Below, in pieces: positions 53,884 to 63,157 of a stretch of DNA of 64,000 nucleotides. Numbering within the stretch: the stretch's first letter is position 1; every line of letters begins with the position of its first letter. Under the pieces are notes generated by a model. The model was not told the origin of the DNA, ran no database searches, and saw nothing but the letters and a program-made list of their open reading frames with translations. This stretch comes from Lysobacterales bacterium (lineage in GTDB: Bacteria > Pseudomonadota > Gammaproteobacteria > Xanthomonadales > Ahniellaceae). The translations under genes were made by a program, and so were the position numbers. The DNA is taken from the NCBI GenBank assembly GCA_016703225.1, contig JADJCM010000001.1:248001-312000 (forward strand), in the 5' to 3' direction.

Positions 53884-56800
53884 TGCGCTGCTGCGGCTCG
53901 GGCAATTCCTGGCGGAAACGCAGCTTGTCCTGACCATCGAGCGCATAGACCTTGGGTAGGTCCTGGATCAGCTTGATGATGATCCGTGGCTCGACATTCG
54001 GCTGCGCACGGAAGTGGATGCGGCCGCCGGCACGATCGACGTCGAGCTTGCGGATGCCCAGGCGTTCGCAGTGCAGCTTCAGCCGCGCCACCGCGAACAG
54101 GGATTGCGCCTGCGGCGGCAGCAGGCCGAAGCGGTCGATCATCTCGACCTGAAGATCGCGCAGGCCGTCGTCGTCACGAGCCATGCTGATGCGCTTGTAC
54201 AGCGTGAGCCGCTCGTGCACATCGCCAAGGTAGTCGTCCGGTATCAGGGCCGGCACACGCAGTTCAACCTCGACGCGATCGGCATGCGCATTCTCCAGAT
54301 CGGGCACCTTGCCGGCCTTGAGCGCGGCGACCGCGCGTTCGAGCATCTCGGTGTACAGGGTGAAGCCGACCTCGCTGATCTGGCCGCTCTGTTCCTCGCC
54401 GAGCAATTCGCCCGCACCGCGGATTTCGAGATCGTGGGTGGCGAGCGTGAAGCCGGCGCCGAGTTCGTCCAGCGACGCGATCGCCTCCAGGCGCTTCTCG
54501 GCATCGGCGGTCATCGCCTTGCGGTCGGGCGTCACCAGGTAGGCATAGGCGCGATGATGCGAGCGACCGACGCGGCCGCGCAGCTGGTGCAACTGCGACA
54601 GGCCGAACTTGTCGGCGCGGTGGATGATGATGGTGTTCGCGCTCGGCACGTCGATGCCGGACTCGATGATGGTCGTGCATAGCAGTACGTTGAAGCGCTG
54701 ACGATAGAAGTCGAGCATCACCTGCTCGAGATCGCGCTCGGCCATCTGCCCGTGCGCGATGCGCACGCGTGCCTCCGGCACCAGCTCGGCCAGGGTCGCG
54801 GCCATCTTCTGGATGCTCTCGACTTCGTTGTGCAGGAAGTAGATCTGGCCGCCACGCGCGAGCTCGCGCTGGAAGGCCTCGCGCAGCAGCGCGTTGTCCC
54901 AGGGCGTGACGAAGGTCTGCACCGCGACGCGATGCGCCGGCGGCGTGCCGATGATCGACAGATCACGCAGCCCGGCCATGGCCATGTTCAATGTGCGCGG
55001 GATCGGCGTCGCGGTCAGCGTCAGCAGGTCCACCTCCGCGCGCAACTTGCGGAACATCTCCTTGTGGCGCACGCCGAAGCGCTGTTCTTCATCGACGATG
55101 ACCAGACCAAGGTCCTTGAAGCGCACTTCCGGCGCGAGCAGCTTGTGCGTTCCGATCACGACGTCGAGCGAACCATCCGCGAGCAGCTTCAGCGCTTCGT
55201 TGATCTCCTTGCCCGACTTGAAGCGCGACAGCACCTCGACGCGAATCGGCCAGTCGGCAAAACGGTCGCGGAAATTCTGGTAGTGCTGCTGCGCCAGCAG
55301 CGTGGTCGGCACCAGCACGGCCACCTGCTTGCCGGCCTGGGCAACGACGAAGGCCGCACGCAGCGCGACTTCGGTCTTGCCGAAACCGACATCGCCGCAA
55401 ACCACGCGATACATCGGCGCAGGCCGGCCAAGATCAGCGATCACCGCCTCGATCGCGCTCGCCTGGTCGGGCGTCTCCTCAAACGGGAAACTCGCCGCAA
55501 ACTGTTCGTAGGCGGGCTTGTCGAGGTGGACTTCGATGCCCGGCTTGGCCGCGCGCCGTGCATAGATTTCTAGCAGTTCGGCGGCGGCATCGCGCACCTT
55601 CTCGGCAGCGCGGCGCTTGGCGCGAACCCAGGCCTCGCCGCCAAGCGAATGCAGCGGCGCCTGTTCCGGCGCGGCTCCGGTGTAGCGCCCGACCAGATGC
55701 AGGTTCGCCACCGGTACGTAGAGCTTGTCGCCTTTGGCGTATTCGATGGCGAGGAACTCGCCGCTCTGGCCGCCGACTTCGAGCGTCATCAGACCGAGAT
55801 AGCGTCCGACGCCGTGGTCTTCATGCACCACCGGTGCACCGATCGCGAGTTCGCCAAGATCGCGAATGATGGTTTCGGGATCGCGCCCGGCGCGCTTGCG
55901 CCGGCGCACTTGCTGTACGCGTTCGCCGTACAACTGGCGCTCGGTGAGCACGACCAGTTGCGGGTCATCAAGAGCGAGGCCGTCTTCGAGTGGCGCAACG
56001 GTGATGGCGAAGTGCGCATCGGAGGCGAGGAAACTCTGCCACGAGCCGAGCGTGAGCGGACGCAGCTCGAAACTCGCGAGCAAATCGACGATGCCTTCGC
56101 GCCGCCCGGGCGAGTCGGCGACGATCAGAACGCGGCCGCGGTAGCTGCTCAGGAATTGGCGCAGGTTTGCAGCCGGGTCTTGGTGCTTTCGGTCGATCGG
56201 GAGGCTCGGCGCCGGCTGCGTGCCGAGCCGCGTCACCGGCTTGTCGCTCGTCCCCGGCAGCAGCTCGATGCGCGGGTGCAGGTTCAGCATCTCGCGCAAC
56301 TGCTGCGGCGGCACGAACAACTCACCCGGTGACAACACCGGCCGCTCGATGTCGTGGCGACGCGATTCGTGGCGCGTGGCGGTCTGTGCCCAGAAGTGCT
56401 CGGCGGCTTCAAGCACGCCGGGCGCCAAGGCGAACAGCGGCGTGCCACCGAGGTAGTCGAACAGAGTGTCGAGCTGCTCGAAGAACAGCGGCAGGTAGGA
56501 CTCGATGCCAGCCGGCGCCGCGCCTTCGCGCAGGTCGAGATACAGCGGCGAACGCCGCGGGTCGATGTCGAAGCGCTCGCGCAATTCGTTCTTGAACGCC
56601 TTGGTCGCAGCCTCGGTGAGCGGGAACTCGCGCGCCGGCAACATCGACACCTGCGTGACCTTGTCCTGCGAGCGCTGCGTTTCCGGATCGAAGCTGCGGA
56701 TCGAGTCGATCTCGTCATCGAGCAGCTCGATGCGATACGGCGCCGCACAACCCGACGGATACAGGTCGAGCAGCGCACCGCGTGTCGCGTAATCACCCGG

Positions 56801-57322
56801 TTCGAACACCTGCGGCACGTGTCGATACCCCGCCGCTTCGAGCATGCGCTTCTCGGCTTCCAGGTCGAACTTCTGCCCGATCTTGAGCACCAGGCTCTGG
56901 CCCATCAGCCAGCGCTTCGGCGTCACCCGCTGCATCAGCGTCGACACCGGCACCACCAGCACGCCGCGCGTCAGCGCCGGCAGCCGATACAGCGTACTGA
57001 TGCGCGACGCAGCGATTTCCGGATGCGGCGAGAACACGTCGTAGGGCAGCGTCTCCCAGTCCGGGAGATGCAGGATCGGCAATTCGCCGCCTGCAAATAC
57101 GCCGAGCTCGGCCTCGAGCGCATGCGCGGCATGGGTATCCGCCGTGACCGCCACCAGCAACCCGGCATGCTTGCGCGCCGCCTGCGTAAGCGCGAGCGCC
57201 AGCGCCGAACCTTCCGGCGCGCGCCAATACGCACGCAGTTGCGTGCCACTCGGCAACACCGGATCGAAAATCGAAGCCACGTCGACAACCGTTCTAAAAA
57301 TGGGCGCGAAGGATAGCGGCAT
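53837..57322 (-). CDS. mfd: Mfd, transcription-repair coupling factor
   Basis: 1161 residues, the standard size. N-terminal UvrB-like domains (LPDWETLPYDVFSPHPEI), the RNA-polymerase-binding region (DLGELAIGAPVVHEDHGVGRY), then the translocase: Walker A GDVGFGKTEVALRAAF (about residue 642), DEEQRFG, LTATPIPRTLNMA, and RADKFGLSQLHQLRGRVGRS. It removes stalled polymerase from lesions and recruits UvrA. A GTG about 12 codons downstream is another possible start. It converges on the second yceI with a 47-base overlap. Confidence 0.96.
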   Translation of the reverse strand: MPLSFAPIFRTVVDVASIFDPVLPSGTQLRAYWRAPEGSALALALTQAARKHAGLLVAVTADTHAAHALEAELGVFAGGELPILHLPDWETLPYDVFSPHPEIAASRISTLYRLPALTRGVLVVPVSTLMQRVTPKRWLMGQSLVLKIGQKFDLEAEKRMLEAAGYRHVPQVFEPGDYATRGALLDLYPSGCAAPYRIELLDDEIDSIRSFDPETQRSQDKVTQVSMLPAREFPLTEAATKAFKNELRERFDIDPRRSPLYLDLREGAAPAGIESYLPLFFEQLDTLFDYLGGTPLFALAPGVLEAAEHFWAQTATRHESRRHDIERPVLSPGELFVPPQQLREMLNLHPRIELLPGTSDKPVTRLGTQPAPSLPIDRKHQDPAANLRQFLSSYRGRVLIVADSPGRREGIVDLLASFELRPLTLGSWQSFLASDAHFAITVAPLEDGLALDDPQLVVLTERQLYGERVQQVRRRKRAGRDPETIIRDLGELAIGAPVVHEDHGVGRYLGLMTLEVGGQSGEFLAIEYAKGDKLYVPVANLHLVGRYTGAAPEQAPLHSLGGEAWVRAKRRAAEKVRDAAAELLEIYARRAAKPGIEVHLDKPAYEQFAASFPFEETPDQASAIEAVIADLGRPAPMYRVVCGDVGFGKTEVALRAAFVVAQAGKQVAVLVPTTLLAQQHYQNFRDRFADWPIRVEVLSRFKSGKEINEALKLLADGSLDVVIGTHKLLAPEVRFKDLGLVIVDEEQRFGVRHKEMFRKLRAEVDLLTLTATPIPRTLNMAMAGLRDLSIIGTPPAHRVAVQTFVTPWDNALLREAFQRELARGGQIYFLHNEVESIQKMAATLAELVPEARVRIAHGQMAERDLEQVMLDFYRQRFNVLLCTTIIESGIDVPSANTIIIHRADKFGLSQLHQLRGRVGRSHHRAYAYLVTPDRKAMTADAEKRLEAIASLDELGAGFTLATHDLEIRGAGELLGEEQSGQISEVGFTLYTEMLERAVAALKAGKVPDLENAHADRVEVELRVPALIPDDYLGDVHERLTLYKRISMARDDDGLRDLQVEMIDRFGLLPPQAQSLFAVARLKLHCERLGIRKLDVDRAGGRIHFRAQPNVEPRIIIKLIQDLPKVYALDGQDKLRFRQELPEPQQRITFVQKLLERLSGRG

Positions 57323-57327
57323 TCAGC

Positions 57328-58764
57328 TCAACGTGACCGCTCCAGCGTGTTTCGTCCGACGGTGTAGCAATGCAGTGCTGCGGGCGTGAACTCCACGCTG
57401 ATGCCATCCCATTCCTGCAAGGCGCTTGCGGTGCGCGTCGTCACCAGTGGGCGGCGTTGCAGCGGGTTGGTGCGAGCGAAATCGAGCAGCGCCCTGATCT
57501 CCTTGGCATCACTCGCCGCACGATCGCTCCATTTCACCTCCACCGCAAAACGCGGCCTCTGGCGCGCATCCAGGCTAACCAGGTCCACTTCGCCTTTTTT
57601 CCACCGCGCGTAGTGCAGCGAATCGATGTAGTCCGCGTTGTGCAGCCATTGGCTGAACACGGCGGTCTCGACCAGATGACCGAGCGCAGCATCGTCGGCC
57701 TTGAGCGGCGCAAACAGGGCCGCGCGCATCGTCGGGTTGGTCAGGTACACCTTGAACGTCATCGCCTTGCGGAAGCGCGCTGCATTTTCGTCCACGCGAC
57801 GCAGCCGCTTGATCAGGAAGGCAGCCTCCAGATACTCCAGATACTTGGCGATGGTCGGTTTGCTCACGCCGCTGGAATGTGCGAGCGCCTCCACGCTGAT
57901 TTCCTGCGCGGAGTTGTAAGCCAAGGTATTGAACAGCGAGTTCAGCTCCTGCACATCGGCGATTCCATACAAGCTGGGCAAGTCGCGCAGCAGGACCTTG
58001 TCGATGATGTCGCTCTTGATATATCGGCGCGCATTGCGCCGCACGGCTTCGGAGAACACCGCCTCCGGGTAGCCGCCGAAGTTCACATAGGCGACGAATG
58101 CGTCGTTCAGCGCATGAATGTCGCGGGCACGGAAGCGCGACGCATCGGTACGGTCCTCGTCTTCGATGATCAGGTCGTCCTCGGCACCGAGGAAGCGCAG
58201 GTACTCGAAGAACGTCAGCGGCGGCAGCACGAACTCGGTGAAACGCCCGGCACCCGACTCAACGCTCTTGTGCTTCAACGCCGCCGCTGCCGAACCAGTC
58301 GCCACAATGCGCGCGCTGCGCTGGCTGTCCACCAGCGATTTCAGGTGGACCTCCCAGCCCTTCAGGTACTGGATCTCGTCGAAGAACACGTACAACGGCG
58401 TTCCCGCCGGGCGCTCGAACAGGCCGCTGAAGCGACGCAGCAGCGAGTCCAGCCCCTGATTGAAATAGGTCGGAGTTTCGAGCGACACGTAGAGGATGTC
58501 GCGCCCGGGCACCCCTTCGGCCAGCAGCCGATCAATGGCGTGGAAAACCATGATGGTTTTTCCGACGCGACGCGGACCCAGCAGCAACAGTGCGCGCTGC
58601 GGGTCGTCGGCACGGATCAGGCGGTAGAAGGGACCCAGGTACGCCCGGCGCGGGTAGTCGGCATGTCCGCCGTCGATGCCCGCGCCTGCTGCCCACCACG
58701 GATTTTCCTCGCGAAGGCGCTGATTGATTTCGCTGTCGGAGACCTGCAGCATGGGCATGACCAT
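57328..58764 (-). CDS. AAA ATPase with DUF4143 domain (second copy in the window)
   Basis: 478 residues from the ATG at 58762-58764; TTG 58767 and ATGs at 58758 and 58752 are alternatives. Walker A LGPRRVGKTIMV, Walker B PLYVFFDEIQYL, sensor-like IVATGSAAAALK. The C-terminal DUF4143 region shows KVYLTNPTMRAALF, GHLVETAVFSQWL and a PD-(D/E)XK-like pattern WKKGEVDLVSLDARQRPRFAVEVKW. Not closely similar to the copy at 31969. Its promoter carries a palindrome. It stands between mfd (5-base gap) and the L,D-transpeptidase. Confidence 0.85.
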   Translation of the reverse strand: MVMPMLQVSDSEINQRLREENPWWAAGAGIDGGHADYPRRAYLGPFYRLIRADDPQRALLLLGPRRVGKTIMVFHAIDRLLAEGVPGRDILYVSLETPTYFNQGLDSLLRRFSGLFERPAGTPLYVFFDEIQYLKGWEVHLKSLVDSQRSARIVATGSAAAALKHKSVESGAGRFTEFVLPPLTFFEYLRFLGAEDDLIIEDEDRTDASRFRARDIHALNDAFVAYVNFGGYPEAVFSEAVRRNARRYIKSDIIDKVLLRDLPSLYGIADVQELNSLFNTLAYNSAQEISVEALAHSSGVSKPTIAKYLEYLEAAFLIKRLRRVDENAARFRKAMTFKVYLTNPTMRAALFAPLKADDAALGHLVETAVFSQWLHNADYIDSLHYARWKKGEVDLVSLDARQRPRFAVEVKWSDRAASDAKEIRALLDFARTNPLQRRPLVTTRTASALQEWDGISVEFTPAALHCYTVGRNTLERSR

Positions 58765-58771
58765 CAATATA

Positions 58772-58820
58772 AGTCTATTTTGCTTGTTTTCGCAATTACA
58801 AGCAAATTACAGTTTGCTTG
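58772..58820 (-). promoter_or_regulatory. Promoter and palindromic operator of the second DUF4143 ATPase
   Basis: On the minus strand TTGTAA (58796-58801), an 18-base spacer and TAGACT (58772-58777) form a promoter whose transcript would start within a few bases of the ATG at 58764, so nearly leaderless. The inverted repeat TTGCTTGT (58780-58787) / ACAAGCAA (58798-58805), spacer 10, covers it. A third half-site TTTGCTTG lies at 58813-58820. This pattern suggests autorepression or control by a DNA-binding protein. Confidence 0.55.
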
Positions 58821-58946
58821 ATTTCGAACGACGGTTCTTGTCGGTCGCCAGATCATCCCGGCGTCCAGAGGGACCACCCGCTGTCCACGCCGTAGCCGAA
58901 TCCACGATGATCGTCGTACCTGGCTGCCAGGGACTGGAGTGATGCG

Positions 58947-59711
58947 ATGCGACGTTGGCATTACTGGGCTGCAGTCCTCGCCTCGGCAGCCGTCGCGGCG
59001 GCCGTGTCGCTCTGGCCCCTGACCGGACCCTCGGTGCTTGCCGCCAGCGGCCTCGCCTCCTCGCAACGCGCCACTGTCGCCGAGCAGCGCGTGCGTGCCG
59101 ACCTGACGACGCAGCTGCGTGCGATCCGCTCGGACTGGGGCGCGCCGGTGTTCGTGCGCATCTACAAGCAGGAGCGCGAACTGGAAGCGTGGGCGCGCAC
59201 CGACACCGGCGTGTATGCCCTGCTCGACACCTGGCCGATCTGCACCTACTCCGGCGAGCTCGGACCGAAGCTGCGCGAAGGTGATGGTCAGGCACCGGAA
59301 GGCATCTACCAGGTCAGGCGCGGACAGATGAATCCGTTCAGCAGCTATCACCTGAGTTTCGATCTCGGTTATCCGAACGCATTCGACCGTGCGCACCGGC
59401 GCACCGGCGGATATCTGATGGTGCACGGCAGCTGCGTCTCGATCGGTTGCTACGCCATGACCGATGCCGGCATCGAGAAGATCTATTCGCTGCTCGCCGC
59501 TGCGCTCGCGAACGGCCAGCGCAGCGTGCAGGTGCACGCGCTGCCGTTCCGTTTCAACGCCGGCTGGGAACGTGCGCAGGCGGCTTCGCCGTGGCTCGAC
59601 TTCTGGCGCGATCTGTCGGCGATCGACGCCGCGTTCGAGCGCACCCACACGCCGCCCGCGGTCACGTTGCGCCGCGATCGCTACGCACTCGCAAACCCGG
59701 ACGGGCCTTGA
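58947..59711 (+). CDS. YafK/DpaA-like L,D-transpeptidase-family protein
   Basis: 254 residues. One N-terminal signal/anchor helix (WAAVLASAAVAAAVSLW). Residues about 70-220 form the YkuD domain: LREGDGQAPEGIYQV, then GGYLMVHGSCVSIGCYAM with His, Ser/Gly and the catalytic Cys in IGCYAM. In Escherichia coli the YafK relative (DpaA/LdtF) detaches Lpp from peptidoglycan rather than making 3-3 crosslinks. The arrangement PEGIYQV and the length fit that group. Confidence 0.88.
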   Translation: MRRWHYWAAVLASAAVAAAVSLWPLTGPSVLAASGLASSQRATVAEQRVRADLTTQLRAIRSDWGAPVFVRIYKQERELEAWARTDTGVYALLDTWPICTYSGELGPKLREGDGQAPEGIYQVRRGQMNPFSSYHLSFDLGYPNAFDRAHRRTGGYLMVHGSCVSIGCYAMTDAGIEKIYSLLAAALANGQRSVQVHALPFRFNAGWERAQAASPWLDFWRDLSAIDAAFERTHTPPAVTLRRDRYALANPDGP

Positions 59712-59781
59712 TCGGCGTGGAATTGCGCTGGCGGGCATCGGTCGGCATAGTGCATCGCAATTGCAACGCATGGAGGTTTCG

Positions 59782-60105
59782 ATGAAGACGGCAACGATCC
59801 CTTCGCTGCGCGTGGATCCCGCGTTGCGTGAGGCAGCCGAGTCGGTTCTGGAGCGCGGCGAGACCCTCTCCAGCTTTGTCGAATCGGCGATTCGCCATGG
59901 CGTCGAAAAACGCCAGGCGCAGCGCGAGTTCATTGCGCGCGGGCTCGCATCCTATGAAGAAGCATGCCGCACGGACGTGTTCATCCCCGCGGACGAAGTC
60001 ATGAAGAAACTGGAAGCGCGCCTCGCCGCCGCGAAGGCCAAGTCAATCGCACGCACGAGAGCTACCAGGTCTTCTTTTCGGCTGAAACAGAACAGGATCT
60101 GCTGA
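59782..60105 (+). CDS. Antitoxin (YlcI/YnfO-like), with a run-on C-terminus
   Basis: 107 codons from the ATG at 59782. The N-terminus MKTATIPSLRVDPALREAAESVLERGETL and ESAIRHGVEKRQAQREFIARGL have the ribbon-helix-helix look of this family, and EACRTDVFIPADEVMKKLEARLAAAKAK the toxin-binding tail. The family ends near AKAK. Here the frame continues for 19 more codons, because the codon after AAG at 60043-60045 is TCA, where a G at 60044 would make TGA. See the finding on this pair. Confidence 0.75.
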   Translation: MKTATIPSLRVDPALREAAESVLERGETLSSFVESAIRHGVEKRQAQREFIARGLASYEEACRTDVFIPADEVMKKLEARLAAAKAKSIARTRATRSSFRLKQNRIC

Positions 60106-60365
60106 GACTGTACGACTTCATCCTCAAACGCAGTGACGGCGATTTCGCGCTCGCCGAACGGGCGCTGGACGCAATACGCTCCGGGGTTCGCCTGCTCGAA
60201 CATTCCCCCTTCAGTTGTCGCAAGGCGACGCCGAGCGATCCACTCCTGCGCGAGCTGCTGATCCCCTTCGGATCCGCCGGATACCTCGCGCTCTACAAGA
60301 TCACCGCTGCGCAGACCGTAACCCTGATCGCCGTGCGCCATCAGCGCCAGGACGACTACCACTGA
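60042..60365 (+). pseudogene. ParE/RelE-type toxin lacking a start codon
   Basis: About 107 codons of a ParE-like toxin: YQVFFSAETEQDLLRLYDFIL, RALDAIRSGVRLLEHSP, PLLRELLIPFGSAGYLALYKI, VTLIAVRHQRQDDY. The natural start would be at 60042, where GTC now stands; a G at 60044 would make it GTG, overlapping the antitoxin stop as GTGA. No other start lies between there and 59964, which would put 26 meaningless residues in front. So either the toxin is silenced or the base is wrong. Confidence 0.7.
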
Positions 60366-60369
60366 ACAC

Positions 60370-61059
60370 TCAACTGCCGGCGACGTGGTCCTGGGCGACG
60401 ATCTGCTTGCGGATGCGATAGACGGCGTAACCGGCGGCGAACAACAACGCGATCGCGGCGGGGAGGTACAGGGTTGCGTAGCGCAGGCGCGGGAACAGCA
60501 GCGCACTGGCGATGCCGCCGGCGAAGAACGCCGAGATCACGATCAGGCACAACTGCAGGCGGCGACGGTCGTAGCCGGAACCGCGCAACACATGCCCGAG
60601 CGCGATGCCGAGGTCGGTGAACATGCCGGTCAGGTGCGAGGTGCGCAGTACGGTGCCGCTGTAGGTCGTCGCCATCGCATTCTGCAGGCCGCAGGCAATG
60701 CCGGTGAGATAGATGCCGGCGGCGTTGTGCCGTGCAAGCAGTTGCGCCGCGACCACCAGCAGCAGCGCTTCGGTCACCAGCGCGACGCCATAGCGCCGAC
60801 CGAGGCGCAGCGCGCTGTGGCGCAGCAACAGCCCGCTGAGCATGGCGCCGAACACGAACGCGGCGATGATCGCCAGCCAATGCCAGGCCATGACGCCATC
60901 GCGCTGCACCACCGCGACTGCGAGCAGCGACGTGGTGCCGGTCAGGTGGGTGATCGCCTGCGGCTCGAAGCTGAGGAAGCCGACGACATTCATCATGCCG
61001 GCCATGAAGGCCAGCAGCCATGCCCAGATCCAGACCCAGGTCGGGAGTTTCGAAATCAT
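60370..61059 (-). CDS. DUF1275 (YoaK-like) membrane protein
   Basis: 229 residues with six membrane helices. WVWIWAWLLAFMAGMMNVVGFLSF and THLTGTTSLLAVAV are the DUF1275 start, TSHLTGMFTDLGIALGH the conserved central motif. Function unknown. Its start is 69 bases from the YjbR gene, divergently transcribed. Confidence 0.9.
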   Translation of the reverse strand: MISKLPTWVWIWAWLLAFMAGMMNVVGFLSFEPQAITHLTGTTSLLAVAVVQRDGVMAWHWLAIIAAFVFGAMLSGLLLRHSALRLGRRYGVALVTEALLLVVAAQLLARHNAAGIYLTGIACGLQNAMATTYSGTVLRTSHLTGMFTDLGIALGHVLRGSGYDRRRLQLCLIVISAFFAGGIASALLFPRLRYATLYLPAAIALLFAAGYAVYRIRKQIVAQDHVAGS

Positions 61060-61128
61060 CCGCCGAATCTAGCGCGCAACCGCTGGCCGTGGCGCAGGCT
61101 AGACTGTGGCGAATTGCGGGAGCGTGCG

Positions 61129-61494
61129 ATGGATCAGGCGACGATCGAATCGTGGGTGCACGATTGGCCCGGTGTCAGCCACGAGGTCAAGTGGCACGAC
61201 GATCTGGTGTTCCTGGTCGCCAGCAAGATGTTCTGCGTCTACTGTTTCCAGGGCAAGTACCGCGGCCAGGTGTCGTTCAAGGTCGAAGATGATCGCTTCC
61301 TGGAAATCACCGACCGCCCGCATATCGTGCCGGCACCGTACATGGCGCGCGCGCACTGGGTTTCGGTGCTGAGCTCGGCGGCGATGCCGGCCGAAGAACT
61401 GAAGGCGCTGGTGCGCCATTCCTACGAGCTGGTGCGCAACAAGCTGACGAAAAAAGTTCAGCGCGAGCTCGACTCAGGCGCCGCGCCGCAGTGA
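61129..61494 (+). CDS. YjbR/MmcQ-family protein
   Basis: 121 residues. WVHDWPGVSHEVKWHDDLVFLVASKMFCVY, VSFKVEDDRFLEITDRPHIVPAPYMARAHWVSV and LVRHSYELVRNKLTKKVQREL follow the MmcQ/YjbR fold (CyaY-like, DNA-binding-like). Role unknown. Converges with the GNAT gene and overlaps its 3' end by 21 bases. Confidence 0.9.
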   Translation: MDQATIESWVHDWPGVSHEVKWHDDLVFLVASKMFCVYCFQGKYRGQVSFKVEDDRFLEITDRPHIVPAPYMARAHWVSVLSSAAMPAEELKALVRHSYELVRNKLTKKVQRELDSGAAPQ

Positions 61495-62058
61495 GCGGCG
61501 CACACGCACCATGCCCGGCTCCTCGGGCTGGTGGCTGCGACTGAATCCCAGCCGATCGCACAGCGCCAGCATCGGCGCGTTGTCTTCGAGCACGTCGCCG
61601 CGAATCTCGTCCAGGCGCCGTCGCCGCGCGTAGTCGATCAGGCGCCGAACCAGAAGGCTGCCAACGCCCTGCCCCGAGATTTCACGACCGACGATCAGCG
61701 CGAAATCGGCAACGCCGGCTTCGCGATCGATGGCGAGTCGCGCCACGGCGCCGATCAGGGCGCTGCCCGCGGGCAGCGGCTCACTGACCACGAGCGCAAA
61801 ACCGGTCGCCGGATCGAGGTCGCACAGCTGCTGCGCGAAAGCCGGCGTCAGCTCGGTGATCGGATGCAGGAAGCGCAACCGCACTTCCTCCGGCGACAGC
61901 CGCGCGAAACTCTGGCGCAGCGGTTCGGCATCGACCGCCTCGATCGGGCGCAACAGCACCTCGCGCCCATCCGGCAACCACAGACGCTCGCGCCAGACAC
62001 CGATGCGCTGGCGTCGGATCGACGCGCGCCGGAGTGGGGATTTCGGTGGCAGGTTCAT
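61474..62058 (-). CDS. GNAT acetyltransferase (Pat-type domain)
   Basis: 194 residues from the ATG at 62056-62058. RPIEAVDAEPLRQSFARLSPEEVRLRFLHPI at residues about 40-70 is the segment typical of the acetyltransferase domain of protein lysine acetyltransferases (Pat/YfiQ). Acetyl-CoA loop: REISGQGVGSLLVRRLIDYAR. VLEDNAPMLALCDRLGFSRS follows. The large ATP-grasp part of YfiQ is absent, so it is a stand-alone domain. Overlaps the YjbR gene end. Confidence 0.85.
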   Translation of the reverse strand: MNLPPKSPLRRASIRRQRIGVWRERLWLPDGREVLLRPIEAVDAEPLRQSFARLSPEEVRLRFLHPITELTPAFAQQLCDLDPATGFALVVSEPLPAGSALIGAVARLAIDREAGVADFALIVGREISGQGVGSLLVRRLIDYARRRRLDEIRGDVLEDNAPMLALCDRLGFSRSHQPEEPGMVRVRRSLRRGA

Positions 62059-62155
62059 GGCCGCGGCATTATGCGCCGACGCCCCGCGAGTACGTGCTCG
62101 AACGAGTTCGCGCTCGGGCATAATCGCGGCCCGCTTCGATCCACAGGACAACGGC

Positions 62156-63064
62156 ATGGCCGGCAAGGGCGATTCGACCAAGGCGATCCTGTACGCGCTC
62201 GGCGCGAACTTTGCGATCTTCCTGACCAAGCTGTTCGCCGCCAGCGTCACCAAATCCGGCGCGATGATGGCCGAAGCCGTGCACTCGCTCGCCGACTGCG
62301 GCAACCAGGGGCTGTTGCTGTGGGGGCTGAAGCGCTCGAAGAGCCCACCGACGCCGGACTTCCCGCTCGGCTTCGGCAAGGCGATCTACTTCTGGTCGTT
62401 CCTGGTCGCGCTGATGTTGTTCTCGGTCGGCGGCATGTTTTCGATCTACGAAGGACTGCACAAGCTGCAGCACCCGGAGCCACTGCAAATGCCCTGGCTC
62501 GCGGTCGGCGTGCTCGGCTTCGGCATCGTCGCCGAGAGCTTCTCGATGTGGGGCTGCCTGAAGGAAGTGAACAAGTCGCGCGGCCAGCAGAACCTGTGGC
62601 AGTGGTTCCGCGACTCGCGCCAGAGCGAGCTGATCGTGATCTTCGGCGAAGACCTCGCGGCACTGCTCGGCCTCACCTTCGCGCTGGCCGCGATCCTGGT
62701 CACCATGGCCACCGGCAACCCGATCTACGACGCCTACGGCACGCTCGGCATCGGCGTACTGCTGATCGTGGTCGCGCTGTTCATCTCGATCGAGGTCAAG
62801 GCGCTGCTGATCGGCCAGAGTGCCGACCCGGCGTTGAACCGCGAACTGCGCGCCCTGATCGAACGCCAGCCGGAAGTGGCGCGCGTGTTCAACCTGATCA
62901 CGCTGCAACTCGGCAACGACGTCATGCTCGCCGCCAAGATCGAACTCGCCGCCAACGGCAGCATGCAGGAAGCCTGCGAAGCCATCAACCGCGTCGAAGT
63001 CGCCATCCGTCAGGCCCACCCGGAAATCCGCTTCAGTTTCGTCGAGCCGGACACGCGGGATTGA
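62156..63064 (+). CDS. Cation diffusion facilitator transporter
   Basis: 302 residues from the ATG at 62156. Six membrane helices; metal site on helix 2 in SGAMMAEAVHSLADCGNQGLL (H and D two turns apart) and on helix 5 FGEDLAALLGL. The C-terminal cytoplasmic domain (SADPALNRELRALIERQPEVARVFNL) is the typical CDF regulatory part. Exports divalent metals such as Zn2+, Fe2+ or Mn2+; specificity not decided. A CATAAT at 62119 may be its -10, without a good -35. Confidence 0.93.
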   Translation: MAGKGDSTKAILYALGANFAIFLTKLFAASVTKSGAMMAEAVHSLADCGNQGLLLWGLKRSKSPPTPDFPLGFGKAIYFWSFLVALMLFSVGGMFSIYEGLHKLQHPEPLQMPWLAVGVLGFGIVAESFSMWGCLKEVNKSRGQQNLWQWFRDSRQSELIVIFGEDLAALLGLTFALAAILVTMATGNPIYDAYGTLGIGVLLIVVALFISIEVKALLIGQSADPALNRELRALIERQPEVARVFNLITLQLGNDVMLAAKIELAANGSMQEACEAINRVEVAIRQAHPEIRFSFVEPDTRD

Positions 63065-63157
63065 GCTGACCGCGAAGCAGGAGAAGGTGAAATCGACACA
63101 CAGGAACGAGGATCGAACGGGTGATTAACGCCGTGCGTACTCGCTCCGAGCGCTCTA

